64,000 nucleotides of DNA, taken from positions 124,001-188,000 of the forward strand of contig JANATG010000009.1 of assembly GCA_029449235.1 (NCBI GenBank), in the 5' to 3' direction. The notes below the pieces were generated by a model that was not told where the DNA came from, did not search any database, and saw nothing but the letters and a program-made list of their open reading frames with translations. Positions 10,062 through 22,915 of this stretch are shown here, one piece after another; positions within the stretch are counted from its first letter, which is position 1; every line of letters begins with the position of its first letter. Source of the DNA: Linnemannia schmuckeri (taxonomy: Eukaryota; Mortierellomycota; Mortierellomycetes; Mortierellales; Mortierellaceae). A program made the position numbers and the translations under genes.

Positions 10062-12016
10062 TCAAACTTGTCCAAAGGAGCCAAAGTGTTGAGTGCATCC
10101 TCCACGCGAGCCAGGAGGCAGGAATGCATGTTGTCCCTGTCCTTGTCCCTGAGAGAGTGTCGGCTGCTGTTGCTGCTGCGAAAATTCCAAAGGACGTCCT
10201 ACTCCAACATAAGCAACACCACTACTACCGCCCATCGTCTTCTGACCGATAGATCCACATGTGAACAACACGTTGTTCACTCGACCATCTGCTGTCGACG
10301 ACGACAGCGCGGCTCGTCCAGATGGCCCAGCAGGTGTTTGGTGAACAGAAGGAGGATCATACGCAAACGCCACCGGATCTGAAGGTAAGAGATACATAAG
10401 TAGTCGTTAGTCAATGAGGTGAGGATGCAAGAGTTGTTGTGAAGGCTACTCATCGAACTTTATACTTACCACTGGTGTACAAGGAGGGCATTGCGCTCTG
10501 TACATCCACCGCCTGCTTCACAAATGGCCTCGGTGTCGCATCCGTGTCCTATTACAGAAAGAAAAAGAGAATCGGTCAGCAACTCATTTAAAGAGCGTGT
10601 ACCAACTCGTTACCGTAGTGCGCAAAATAGTGCGCATGCTTACCATTTTTTGGTAAAGTTGATACGGATCACCACGGATACCAGGAGCGCCAGTTGCGCC
10701 GCCTGGGATCTGTACGACGTGGTCGTCCGAGAATAACGACCGACCGCCGCCAGCGCCGTGTTGAGACACAGCAGTCTCCGGGAAGAGAGGTCGTCTCTTC
10801 TGTCTATCATACATCGTCTGTAGCTTAGACAGCTGTCGCGATTTTTCGTCCAACTGATCCGTTAAATCCGCAGCCTTACGCTTTTCTTGCTCAATATCCT
10901 TCTGCAATGCTAATAGAGAGGGGAAAGGTAGAAAAAGACAAGATAAGGTTATTTGTGAGGGATTTGACAATGGATGATTTTAATCAACTATGCATGCAAC
11001 TTACTTGTGACAGTATCACGAAACCCTATACCACATAACAAAAAACGAACGTGCCAGTTAGTCTCATTATACTACATAACATTCAAAACACACACCGCAC
11101 CAAACAAAAACGCAAAAATTCCGTCCTACCATTAAGCTCAACGTTGACTTCCCGAGTCGTCCGCAGCAACTGTCTCTCCAACTGCCCCAACTTATCCTCG
11201 AGGGTCTTCTGTGCCAACTCCTGGTACTTGGCCTCCTGCGACGTCTGGTACGTCCAGAACGAGATTGCTCGTGTACAAATCTCCATGATGACCTCTGGCC
11301 TCAGACCCGATAAGATCGACTATTGAAGTTATCCAAAGGAAAAGTGAGAAATTAAATACAAGTTAGTTTTGGACCCGCACCACCAAAAAGAGCAAGGCCG
11401 GAAGAGAGAATGAAATGGTAAATGAGCGTACTTACCGAACGGTACTCTTGGCTGGGATTCAGATCCACAAATACAATATCATCCCTACATAAAGCGATGT
11501 TACGTGTATTAGTTCTGTCTTACCCACTCACGTCCTTGACTATAAGTATACAAAGTTGTTGTTCTGATATTAAAAAAAACAAGCTCGCAACGTACTGCTG
11601 GGTAAGACTCGTCTCGCAGGCAGGACAGACCAACGCAGTGCCAAATGCTCTATTCGCACAATCGACACAAAAGATATCTATACAAGTCCCCACACGATTT
11701 CAGCATACACAGAAAGCAAGGTTGGTGCAACAATCGTTCCTAGCACTTTTCCCTTTTCGTACTTGCTTGGCATCGCTCATATTTTGGACACCGTGCTAAA
11801 TGAGGTCTGCGCACACTTACGCGAGCAGGTGGTGACACAGGCTTTGCCGAGCGAGCTCAAAGTGCTTCGACAGGTCAAAAGGTTGCCTATGAGAGGAGGA
11901 GTTTCAAGGGGTGCAACGTGTATGGTGTTTTTAGCCTCTCGGGTTCGGTCAAATTCGTGGCGTTTCAGACGCGAGACAGGGACGATCGACATACATTTCA
12001 GGTCCTGTTCCGCCAT
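10062..12016 (-). CDS. HEI10: HEI10/CCNB1IP1-type RING E3 ligase (meiotic crossover factor)
   Basis: Homologue of CCNB1IP1/HEI10, a RING plus coiled-coil protein that in animals, plants and Sordaria marks and stabilises crossover sites in meiosis. Nine exons in reverse: 12016-11995, 11886-11821, 11677-11596, 11484-11436, 11319-11130, 11025-11005, 10909-10644, 10548-10470 and 10378-10062, total 1092 nt, 363 aa. The RING is spread over exons 1-3: Cys8/13/24/28, His30, Cys33/36 and CPAC (47-50). Next comes the family block FVDLNPSQEYRS, then SGLRPEVIMEI and AISFWTYQ. A coiled coil follows (LEDKLGQLERQL; LTDQLDEKSRQLSKLQ), and then a Gly/Gln/Ser-rich tail. Exons of 22 and 21 nt are tiny, but all phases agree. 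The start is the ATG at 12016, eight codons before the first zinc cysteine. It lies 171 bp downstream of the arrestin gene, same strand. Confidence 0.9.
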
Positions 12017-12187
12017 CGCGTGAAGCCTTGTGTACTGTTGTTGCTACTCTTGACTCGTCTCGTGGGAGGAGTATCAAGGTATTCGATAATAAGATCGGGT
12101 AATGTATTTTTGTGATGAAGAATAAGAGGAAGAGGAAGAAAAGGAAGATGAAAAAAAAATAATTTATTCCTTCAAAAGCCTATCCTC

Positions 12188-14766
12188 TCACGATGACTGA
12201 TGGTGCTGGTAGGGTCGAGGCGAATGATAACTCCCAGGACCCACAGAAGATCCACTTGCAACCTGCTCCAGTGGAACAAGAGGAACAGGGTGAAAACCCA
12301 TCGGGGGTGCTGTTGCCATCGACTGTGCAGGAACTGTCCATCCCGTAATTGCATGCGGGTTGCGCGCGGCATAGTCTACCCCCTTGCCATTGTTTCTGTG
12401 GCCCTGTGGTTGCTGCTGCTGCTGATATCCTGTATGGCCATGATCGTAGTGGTGACCATGACTGTGGTGACTCGATCCGTTGCCGTGGCGATGGTCCTGG
12501 TTGAAATACGACTGGGTATCGCTACTTCCTGTACTAGGCTGACTGTGATGACCGGACTGTCCATAGCTCGTCGAAGTAGGCGATTGCGAGAACTGATACT
12601 GCTGCTGCAGTTGTTGCTGCTGCTGGTATTGTTGCTGCTGCTGATATTGTTGCTGCTGCTGATGCAGTAATTGCTGCTGCTGCTGCTGCTGCAGTTGTTG
12701 TTGATGCAGGTGCTGCTGGATTCGTTGCTGATGCTGCTCCATTCGCTGCCTTTGTTGCTCCTGATAAACTTCATCGGCCTTGGACGACGACATGACAGAG
12801 GAAGGTGAGGGATAATTCTGGGAGTCCGGGATTGGAGGTGATGCAGGTCCATATCCGAGATCCACGGCTCTTGGCGCAGTCGGGATCTCTACTGACATGT
12901 TGATCGGCAATGGGATGTTCCTGTGTGGCGGAGCAGCAACTTTTTCCAGTGGGTATCCCTGTGGATTCCCGTGTATTGGTGCGCCTTGCCCTTGTCCTGG
13001 TCCTTGTCCTTGTCCCGGAGCTGTCCATGTAGAGTTGACAACACTTGGCCGGGGAGGAGTAGGTGGCGCTGCCGCAGGCGCTGTCGCAGATCTCGACGAC
13101 GCATTTGCCCTCGAAGTTGACGTTGCTGACGAAGACGAGGAGGATGATGTTCCAGTAAGCGCGCCATTATTTGGAGCTGTAAGATGGGGTAGCGAGCCTC
13201 GATGGCGGGTATAATATGGAATGGGTGGTGCAAGCGTAGCTGCTGTTACTCCATGCGGTAAAGCCGGTAAGGGCGGCTCAATTACTGGCATACGATGTAC
13301 ATTGTCGACAGACCGTGAGCGGATGTTGTTGTTATGACTTGTCCTTGGCCATGGTTCTTCCTCTGTGTAACCAGGCAATTCTGAGGCGAGAGGATGAACT
13401 TTTGGATGTGCCTGCGCTGGAGGTGGTGGCAAGATAATTGGGACCATGGTTGCGGATGATGTCGTGACCTGCGGCGATGAAGAAGCCGATTGACCGCGAG
13501 TAGATGTTGCCGGCTCTGACTGCTGTGATCCTTCCTCGATCTGGGCAAAAGGACTAGGTTTCTGGATATGCAGACTGTCCGAGAGAGTACCAACAATGAC
13601 GGGAACCTCGATCGAGAAACCGCCAGGGGCACCCAACAGACGTGTTTTAAGCTTCTTGGTAATCTTGCCCCTGATTTTACTCTCAAAGAACCCCGTTTTG
13701 CTGCGCATGTCCATGAGGATGTAGAGGTAGTATTCGACAGAGATGATCTTTGTGGTTTTCATGGTTGGGAGCGCTGTGTCTGGGATGGTGACTTCTGCTA
13801 GGATCTTTCCTGTGTTTGCTGATGAGCTGATTTTTAGTGGTTCCGACTTGCTCACCAGCGTCTCTTGATACTCTTTTGCATGGCTAATTGTCATAAAAGA
13901 TAATTACAGCGGTTAATAATTTTCCCTCAAGGACGCTCGACCACAGCTCAGAAACGTGAATAAACTAACAAAAATGAGACTTACTCGCCGGCGTAAAAGT
14001 GTTGACGACAGACAAGCTGAATATAGCATCCTGGGTTACGAGTAATCTTTGCAGGATGACTGAGATCGATCTCGATATCCACCACTTGGCCTCTGAGATA
14101 GGCAGATCGGGACAGTTTGACAGTAGCGACGGCCATGTCCTTTTGTTGTGTTGAGTCAGGTTTTATGCTACTGGATCCAGTGATGGAGACGGGTTCAGAG
14201 TAAGGAGGGACGCGGATGTTGATGAGGTCTTTGAGCTGGACGGTCTGAGTCGCCTTGAGTTCCTGTACACCGCCCATGAATCCTGCGGATGTCATCGTTG
14301 CAGTGAGGGAGTACTTGACGGTTCCATGTCGATACTATTTTCGAATAAGGAAGATAGTACACTTAGTGAGTGTTGATTTTCGATGGACGCGTCTTCACTG
14401 AGTATACATGTACGTGTATGTGTGTATATATATATATGTGTGTGTGGAGGTGCTTTTTTATCTAAGTCGATTCGTGTGCACTCTTTGACCATCGATGAGA
14501 AAGAGGAGTGCTTATTCCCCCGCAATTTTCTTTATGCGCCCCCTCCTTTTGTTCTCTTTCCCTCTTTCCCTCTTTCCCTCTTTCCCTCTTTCCCTCTTTC
14601 CCCTCTCTTCCCCAAAAATCCCTTTTACATTTTTATATTTTTTTAAAGGGCGCTATTTTTGGTAAACTTAGACACAACGACTGGGGGGCCGTGATGAACG
14701 AACCATCAAGATATTCCATTCGATCGATTCAATGATCGTCATTCGCCAGCAAACAGTCTCACCAAC

Positions 14767-14801
<35 letters not shown>

Positions 14802-15283
14802 TTGGACGTCAACCAATCAATCATATCATATCATATCATATCAGTCAATCGTACCTTGCCAGAGGAAGGCATATGCTGGAGGGGGATTGTAAACTGGAAA
14901 GGCCAACTATGCTGACCCCTTTCAAGCGTATCCTCAGTCGCATTGTTGGCCTGCCCCAGGAGGACAACCTGTTGCTTGAGAACATAGACTTGTTCCTCTG
15001 TCTTGACCACCTTGGTGGTGACTAGTCCTGTGAAGTCGACCCGTAAGCATGTGTACTTCATCGACGACGACAGTAGCAGATTCACATGGCCTGTGGTTTG
15101 GTGTAAAGTGATATTCGTGGCACCAGTTAGATTAACATTGAAGAGCATAGCAATTGAACGTTGAAGAAAATCAAAAGGAGGTAGGTAAGGTTTATTATCT
15201 TTACCACCAAGGGTGTCACCAGGGAGGTAGTGCCCGGAGGTGTCACTGCTGTCAGGGACGAGCGCTAGTGTCAGTCTCTTCAT
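12188..15283 (-). CDS. Arrestin-domain trafficking adaptor with polyglutamine tail
   Basis: Alpha-arrestin-like protein. Fungal members link membrane transporters to Rsp5-type ubiquitin ligases for endocytosis. Four exons in reverse: 15283-15205, 15090-14855, 14334-13985 and 13883-12188, total 2361 nt, 786 aa. The N-terminal arrestin fold begins LTLALVPDSS and GHYLPGDTLGG and continues with SMKYTCLRVDFTG. The C-terminal fold spans exons 3 and 4 (YRHGTVKYSL, YLRGQVVDIEIDL, ISVEYYLYI). From about residue 330 the protein is disordered: Pro/Ser-rich, then Gln-rich (about 12597-12760), then His/Gly/Gln-rich. LPGY at 391-394 is an LPxY motif of the kind bound by Rsp5 WW domains. The ATG at 15283 is used because the short upstream extension has only a TTG. 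Intron 2 (520 bp) is packed with simple repeats. Confidence 0.87.
14335..14854. repeat. Simple-repeat-filled intron of the arrestin gene
   Basis: Within one intron there are a TG/TA microsatellite (about 14410-14445), an 8-bp CCCTCTTT array (about 14554-14602), a run of 29 A's (14767-14795) and a TCATA pentamer array (14821-14842). The intron is several times longer than most others in the window, apparently through these expansions. Confidence 0.8.
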
Positions 15284-16581
15284 TATAGGGTATGTTGAAT
15301 GCAAGAGGTATGAGAATGGAAGAGAGGTGGCGGTGGAAGGTGATCAGGCTGAGCGAAAGAGTGTGTCGTTAATGAGCAAAGTGAGGGTAACTACGCAATT
15401 GCACAGTTGTGAATGAATGTGAATGCAAAGTGAGGGCAGGGTACGCAGGTAAAGAAGAGTAAATAGAGGTCAACAAGCGGAAGGAGAGAACAGCAAGAAA
15501 GATAAAAGAAAAAAAAATAGAAAGAGAGAAAAAGGCGTTGAAGAATAGAGTGGAAAATAGAAAAAGAAGAATATAAAAGATAAAAACGAAGGTTGTTGAG
15601 AGTTAGACCCAAGGAGTGGGAGAGTGGCGCCCAACTCAACTGCGGCCTTTGGACTCTGAAAATGCTAACTGTTTTTAGCGCAGACAAAACAACAAGGAAC
15701 GGGTTAACAGGCCATATACTTCTTCATGCCATGCCACGACGATGACATGCATCGTCCGATGTAACACACACAGGCTTCCTTCTTTGTTTTGTTTATCTGT
15801 TGAGATATGAAAAAAAATGCCAAGCAAAATGCAAACAACAACAACAGGGCTCGCTGTCGACTTTTCTCCCTCCTTTACTTCTACCAAGTAAGCAAGCCTG
15901 CTCTTAATTGCCAGCCTTACCATTTGCTCAATCGTCTATCAAAAACAGGAGCAAAGCCCAGTATCCGGGACCTTGATCATCCACGCTATTCTTTCCCTAC
16001 TCTTTGTTCGCCGTTTTGACACAACAATAAAAAAGGGGGAGCATGACCCTGAACAACGATACTTCCAATTTTATTAAAAAAAAGCAGGCACACATATCTG
16101 ACTAAAAAGAGAAGAATAACGTCCCTCGTACTACTTTCCAACCTCACAGCCATCCATGACGAGTATCGCAGATCGATACTGTCCTTGGTCGAGTATGCCC
16201 AAAATGGCGCCGTTGTTTCGTTTATGAGCTGGATATAGGGACTCCTTAGCATTGCCGCTTGTACACTTTTTCCGGGACTGCATGGTTGCCGGCTGGGTGG
16301 CTAAGCGGAGCGGAGGTCCTCAGTCCCAGTCTCTCAACGATTGTCTGTCGCCGTTGGATTTATCACCTTACAGCATGTACGATCAATCTTCTTCCGCCCC
16401 TCTTGCAAAATCGATTCCCACGGAGCAAAAGTCAAACCACCGGACTCGCGCTTATTTTCGCTGAACTGCGCTCCATTCCTCTTCCGAACCATTCTTTTTC
16501 CCAATAACACTTCACTCCTTGTTGCCCAACATTCACTCCCTCCACCGTCGCCTCATCCAAAGAACCCGTCATCTCTCCACA
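15284..16581. other. Divergent spacer between arrestin and ArsC-like genes
   Basis: About 1.3 kb without a supported gene. The arrestin side (to about 15600) is GA-rich on plus, consistent with a pyrimidine-rich promoter and leader for the minus gene. The ArsC side ends in a CA/CT-rich leader. Open frames of 70-100 codons are present but start at TTG or lack family features. Confidence 0.4.
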
Positions 16582-17334
16582 ATGAACACCACCACAAAGA
16601 ACATCACATTCTTCCACAACCCCAAATGTTCCACATCCCGTAACGCCCAAACCCTCCTCGCCGCCGCATCCACAACCTCTCAATCAACCCTCTCGCCCTT
16701 CACCATCGAAACTGTCGAGTACCTCAAAACCCCCCTCACGCGTGACCAAGTCCGTGAAATCTTGACCTTCCTTGACGCCGAGGAGCACCCGGAGGTTATT
16801 AAGGACTTCTTGAGAAAGGATGCGCCCAAGGCGGTGACGATCGAGGAGGCTCAGGAGATTTTGGAGAACGATCCTGCGATGTTGCAGAGGCCTTTGGTTG
16901 TTGATTGGAATGCCAAGAAGGCCGTTATCGGACGCGTAAGTTTCACTTTCTTTGTTCATGGATAAATGGCGACCCAAGCAGGGAAGGGGATGACTGATAT
17001 CTTTGTGTGAAAAAAAAAATATGGCCAAGAGATCAGGGACTGCAAAAGATGGAGGCAGGATTATGAAAATTTTGGCCGTTTCGTTTTTTCGTTTTCTTTG
17101 ACGCGTGCGTGCGTGCGTTCTTTTTTGTTCGTGTTCTACGACTAACTCTTCTTTTTTACTTTTCTTCCTTCTCGATCGTATTCACGGCTGTTGTTTACCG
17201 CGTTTTTATTCCATGGATTTTTTTTTTCTTTTGTCTGCCTCTTTCGACTTACTCTCTTCTTTTCTCACCATGCATCAACGACAAATCGACAACAAAAGCC
17301 TGCCGAAGCTGTGCTCGAAATCATCAAGGACTAG
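16582..17334 (+). CDS. ArsC/YfgD-like thioredoxin-fold protein
   Basis: Small protein of the arsenate reductase (ArsC) glutaredoxin-like family. Members use an N-terminal cysteine with glutathione/glutaredoxin, and many eukaryotic members have no proven substrate. Exons 16582-16935 and 17299-17334 give 390 nt, 129 aa. The nucleophile region is HNPKCSTSRN with Cys16. The middle has TPLTRDQVREIL, and the family C-terminus reads RPLVVDWN, then GRPAEAVLEIIKD across the intron. The last exon is only 36 nt; without it the frame would end in an unrelated tail at 16965. The ATG at 16582 fits the fold exactly. A basic in-frame stretch just upstream has only TTG codons, so I did not extend into it. Arsenate reduction itself is not shown. 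Confidence 0.82.
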
Positions 17335-17460
17335 AATCCCAGAATCTCTTTCTATTGCGCATCCATTGGTCCTTTAACATTTTTTTATTGTTGTCTCTTT
17401 ATCAGATATCTACAGTACTGTAAAAAAATGCGCACAAAATAAAAACAGCCTAATCAAAAA

Positions 17461-20400
17461 CTATGAACTACCGCGGTTGTTGGCAGTATTGCCACTCTTG
17501 GTATTGGCATGTTTGGTCGACTCGCCCAACGAATCAGACTGAGGCGACGCCGAAGAAGGCGACACCGCTCCCTGTCCACCACCACCACCAGGAGACCCAG
17601 CAGGTGGGGGTGTACCAGCTCCTGAACCAGCTGTATAAGATCTCGTAGTATAGTTGTTGTTTATGGTGTTGCCAGCATTATTACTCTTGATCGTCGAGTT
17701 GCGTTGACTTGTCGTCGTCGTCGTCGACGATGACTGCTGCTGTGAAGTCGACTGTTGCTGTTGTTGCATGATATCGAGTTGACTCTGACGATCACGCGTC
17801 CTACGACGCGACGAACCCTGCACATGGCTCCCATGGGTCCCACCAGTACGCGATCCAGTCTCCTGTTCCAGCGACTCTGCCGGTGCAAACGATCCATCCT
17901 GCTGCTGGTACGACCGCGCCGACGACGCAGGCGTAACATTATACACCTCCCCGCCATTCGGTCCTGCCTGTCCTTGCTGTTGCTGCTCCCGCTCCCTCTG
18001 CTCCCGCTGTTGCTGTAAAAGCTGCTGCTGCTCCCGATGGGCAAGATCATAAAGCTGCTGCTGCTGCTGAACCTGCTGCTGCAACTGCAAATGCTCCTGT
18101 TGCTGCTGCTGCTTCCTCAGATTCTTCTGCTGATGCTGTTGCTGATAGTACTGCTGCTGCTGGTTATAATGCGCCGCATTGGCATTGTTAGCATTCGCGT
18201 GGGCAGCGCCAGACATTAGACCAGAAGAGCTGCCGCCATAAGTGTTCAACCGAAGCAACGCCTGAACAGCTTGACGACGCGACCGTTCATGACGCCCCTG
18301 GACTGCTCGGAAGTGCGACAGCAATTCAGGGAACTTGGGCCCCTCTGGGTGTTGGCTGAGGTTGCTATTACTGTTGTTGGCATTACTGTTGATTCCGTAG
18401 GATCCTGACGTCAATGAACCGCTCGTCTTGGATCTTGACGTAGGAACCAATCCCGACCCCGATACTGAAGATGGCAATGCCCCCTGGTTTCCACCGCCCG
18501 ATCTATTATCAAAAAACACAATAGCCCAAAAACAAAGTTAGAATGTGAACCGCTTTCTTGTAATTAGATACAGCCAAAAGGAGTTTTCTCATATACCCAG
18601 ATTAGAACCAGGTGATACATACATTTTGGGGACGAGGTGGATAAAGCCCATAGAGCTGACACTGGTCAGGCGATTCCGGAGGGTAGCGAACGCAGTACTC
18701 TGCGGCAACAACATCAACAGTCCATACAGACACTTGAACAAATGCGGGTATCTTTCCGGCTCCAAGAGTTGCAATCGGAGATCTATGTAGTTTGTTTGTT
18801 TGTTTGTGCCAAGCATAATTAATGCAGCAAGTGTAAGGTATTAGTAAGGGCCTTCCATTGTAAAAGTGTGAGCAAAAAATGTTCCGATGAATAGCAAAAA
18901 CAGGGAAGAAGTTCAATATAGAGAGTAACTTACAGGTGAACACAGGGGACTCGATGAGTTGGACTAGCTTATCGACCTGGATGAGCAGGTTGACCGTAAT
19001 TTCAAACTCGGCACTATAGAAACACAACAGCCAAGCACGCATACATTAGTTTTCCCGGGAGAAATATAGGAAGGAACCGTCTTTCTAAAAACACGACAGC
19101 CAAAAGAAGTACATGCGAATAGAACTTACAAACTCTGAAGAAGAGCCACGGCGTGTTCATAGTACTGCGCCATGAGACACAGCGCAAAAGTTGAGACCGG
19201 GTTATGACACCATGACCTGTAGAGGACCGCAAACAGAGCTTGACCATCCTGCGATTCATTCATGCGGACAAAAATAATTTGTGTTAGTTCGCCTTCCTTC
19301 TCCTCCCTAAGAATAATTTGGGCTGTTGAACGTTAAAAAAAACATGGGGAAGGTGCAAAAACACTGCGCTTGCGCTAAAGAAACTTACTCGGCTGTCGAC
19401 ACTCTTGAGACGCTTGCGGAGATCTGCAAGCTCGGGAGCAGTAATGAGGATAATGTTGAGGTTCTGGACCATGGTATTGGCAAACTCGAGATCCTCGTCC
19501 TTTTCGAGAATCTCGGCCAGCGTGCGATAAATCTTTTCAGAGTTCAGACTGACACACAGTTGGCGGATAATAACGCTGCCCCGGTTCTCCAGCAGCCTGC
19601 GGTCTGTACTGAATAGCGACAGCATGTTCAGCATAAAGTTGTGAAAGTAAGCATCATCCGAGTATGACGAAATTTGTGCCAATAACTGCAAGTCCCGCTT
19701 GATGACTTCCTCCGATGGGTCTGACAGCGTCTTGAGCAGAACCGGAAAACTGCCATCATCAATAGCAAGGATCAGATGAGGCGCACGCTTATGAAGCATC
19801 AACAGCCATTCCAAACTGGCAACACGTGTCTGCTCGTGCTCGTTTAGGAACTGCAGTGTCAATGCATTCACAGTGGCGACATAGTCGAATTCTAGTGCAT
19901 CCGCTGGGGGTTTGCTGTTGGGAACTGGTGATGCTGACATAGTCTCTCTGGAGGGCTGCACCGGCGGCTCCTTGTTGCTTGAGCTAGTTAACTTGGAAGC
20001 AATTGATCCTGAAGTTCCAAATGACATGCCCGATCGATCCATCTTGGGTGACTGTGGTCGAGGAGAATGAGACTGCGCCTGAGAAGATCGATCCGAAATA
20101 GATCCGCCACCATTGGGTGCTGCAGCTGGGGGCTGAGGCTGAGGCTCTGGAGGCAGAGCAGAGTCACAGACCAGACGGTAGAGACTGAGATTGGTCTCGT
20201 TGGCAATGGACCGAATCGAGTCGACAGAATGTGCGAGACAAGGGAGCACAGCTGGGATGAGGGTAGGTGTGAATTGGATCATGACTTCCTTGGCAAGACT
20301 CATAAACTCGTTGATCCATCTTAATGCTGTCTCCTGGATATCCTCATCACTCGAAGTGAGATGAGGTTTGAGGATCTTAACAATCTTGGCGTAGTTGATG

Positions 20401-22184
20401 TTTACACCCTGTCCTGGGACCCAGCTTCCCTTGCCCTGACCACTCGACTCACTCTCCAACAAATCAAAATCACGACCTCCTGCCAAAGTAACACCAGAGA
20501 CAATAGACCCATCGAAGCTGTCTCTCTGTCCCGCCCGCTGCTGAGATTCAGCAAGCTGAAGTTGCCGGAGTCGTGCCTGTAATGATTCGCGCTGCTGCTG
20601 TTGCTGAAGTTCAGCAACATCCCTGATCTCGGTCAAAAAGTCGTCCAGTAGCTTCTGAGTCAACGTCCTGACATCAGGATTGGAGTCACTCAGGAAGTAT
20701 AGTAGTCCGTCCAGGAAATCCGGCAGGTATGAGACGAGTTCCAGATCCGGGATAGAGTCTAAGACCGCGATCCAAGTGACGAGGTAGTTCCTTGTCCACG
20801 AGTTTTTGCTGTAGACACGTTCTGCGAGAAGAGGGATGAACCGAGGCAAAGAGAACTGGGAGATTCGGGGCAGGGCGAGTGCCAGTTGTTGGGGATCCTG
20901 TTCATCGATGTGGGAGATGGGTCCTGAGTATGCGATCGACTGCTCGTGCACAATATCCTTGACCAACCGATCCAGAAGTTCTGCTCCATTCTTCACCGAC
21001 AGTTCCGAGTCTGCGTACAACTAATGGTGCAGTATGAACGTGCTTCAATGGATTGGCAGTTGTCCTTTTCAAGAAAAATAAAAGACGGTTGTTGTGACTG
21101 CAAAAAGATCAAATGAACTACCTTGCTCATGGCGTCAAAGAGCTCGTTAAAGTAGCGCAGGATACTGCCGCGGGCCACCTTGGCGATGTTGTACATACTC
21201 TCGCATGCATAGTATCGCACACGAGAATCCTGGTCGGCAAAACACATCAGGACCGGCGGTACGATGCTCTCCAGGTACGTCGACACACTCTATTAGTATT
21301 ACAAATAGTACGTTAGTGTACGTCGTGCATGTTGGTATAGTATTAGTATTGATATCAATTGCCATCAATCGACTTCCAATATAAAGATCGATATACGCAT
21401 ATCCTACGAAGAACTTACACCGGCGAGAGAGATAGAAGTGGCGGCGAGTCCAATGAGGCCTCCGTTGCGGGCATTGGCCGAGACAGAGTAGACAAAGTCA
21501 GAGACGAGGGCCTGGATCGTCAGCTTGATCTTGGCCGTGTCATTGGCAATAACATATTCGCGGATGACTCTATTCACGCGTCGTTCCGTTCGTTTATGCA
21601 ATGCGAAGAAAGGCAGGACAGGAAGAAGAGTAAGGCAAGGCAAGACAGGGCAAGGCAGGGCAAGCATGAAAAAAATAAAGGGTCATCAGTTACACCTGTC
21701 TCTTTCTCTTTTTCCTTCAATTTGGGTGACCACGTTCCTTGCAACTGGTCCTGTCTGTGAAAACATCCTATGGCGATATGTGGTTCCCGTTGTTGTTTGT
21801 TGTGTGTCGTTGGTTCTTCGTCCTTGTTCTGTTGGGTGACTTCTCTCACTTGCTCATTCCCTGCATCAACCCTCTGGAAAGTCCCCAAAGAAGAAATTGA
21901 CTGCATAGGTTATGTAGTGGTGGTTTTCTGCATGCACCGTTCCTGAGTTGCCCCCTTTGGTCATCCTGCGTTCTTGCATTCGTTCCTGTCGAGTAGCTCT
22001 TGTCCTGGTAAGTCATCATCTACAACGCTGTATTCTTGCTCCCTTGCTTTCGCTTTGTCCCGTCTTCCCCGTAGAACCAGTCAGTCACTCACCTCTCGAC
22101 TTCGAGGGCGGCACCTTTGCGCTTGTCGTAGAGCTTGTCGGAGAGACCCCTGGAGACTTGGGCACTAAGAATGTAGTCCGCCAT
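17461..22184 (-). CDS. VAC14: VAC14-like scaffold of the PI(3,5)P2 synthase complex
   Basis: HEAT-repeat scaffold that holds the Fab1/PIKfyve kinase and Fig4 phosphatase on vacuole/endosome membranes. Eight exons in reverse: 22184-22093, 21569-21419, 21289-21122, 21020-19389, 19248-19130, 19013-18934, 18782-18623 and 18502-17461, total 3444 nt, 1147 aa. Typical blocks are ILSAQVSRGLSDKLYDKRK at the N-terminus, then RNGGLIGLAATSI, RVRYYACESMYNIAKVARG and GAELLDRLVKDIV. The signature C-terminal domain has YRSWCHNPVSTFALCLMAQ, VDKLVQLIESPVFTY and LYGLLMLLPQSTAF. Human VAC14 is 782 aa. The extra length is a central Ser/Pro insert and a roughly 340-residue tail rich in Gln, Asn, Ser and Gly. All intron phases agree. 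Confidence 0.95.
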
Positions 22185-22915
22185 GAGGGCTCGCTTGGGG
22201 TGAAGAGGGAAGAATGGGGAGGAGGTGTGGAGAGTGAAGAGGGAGGAGAGTGTTTTAAGTCGATATGTTTTTTTTCCTTTCCTGTAGTATGAATGAGAGA
22301 GAGGGAGTTTGAGTGTGCTCGAGAGTAGACGGTCAAGCAGGGAATGAGCACGGAGTAAAAGGAAAGAGAGGAGTGGCGGACAAGGAGACGAATAGGGACA
22401 ACGAGTACAAGAAAATGAAAAAGAGGCGCGAGAAGTCAAGGGAGGGGTGGACGGAAAAAGAAAAGAAAAAATAAAAAAATCGAACACCTGGACAGACATC
22501 ATCAACTCGGCGTGCCCTGAGTGGAGATCGAAAAAAAAAAAAAAAAAAAAAAAAAAAGATGGCTCACACCCAGAGATGTCCTACGCTACACGCAATCCAT
22601 GCGAACAGTGAGATCTCCCGCCGCCACTGCCCCTTGTCATTGTGCTCTGCTTTCGCAGCTCTGTCAGCAATCTACACACCCCAACATTGATGCAAACGCG
22701 CCAACGTGTTGTAGCGCTGCTAAGTGTATTTGTCGTTTTTTTTTTTAAAAAAAAAACGCCATTATAGTGAAGATTATTCCTTATTTTTATTCTACGCTTT
22801 ACTTTGTGTGTCGAGGATGGGGACAGAGGAATAAGCAGACTTGCCAGGATTAGGAGATTAGGGGATATGGGGTGATGCAAAGTTGCTATGCTATTTCTCT
22901 CTTCTCCTTTCATCC
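22185..22915. other. VAC14 promoter side and downstream spacer with A/T runs
   Basis: No gene seen. Next to VAC14 the plus strand is GA-rich (CT-rich leader on minus). There is a run of 27 A's at 22531-22557 and a T-run/A-run palindrome at about 22735-22757. Confidence 0.45.

Noticed and set aside
16280..16340. tRNA-like string ggctgggtggctaagcgg
   Set aside because: No complementary acceptor stem or T-arm follows within tRNA length.
16519..16581. N-terminal extension of the ArsC-like protein resembling a mitochondrial presequence
   Set aside because: The in-frame codon at its start is TTG and no ATG is present, so it would need non-AUG initiation; not supported.
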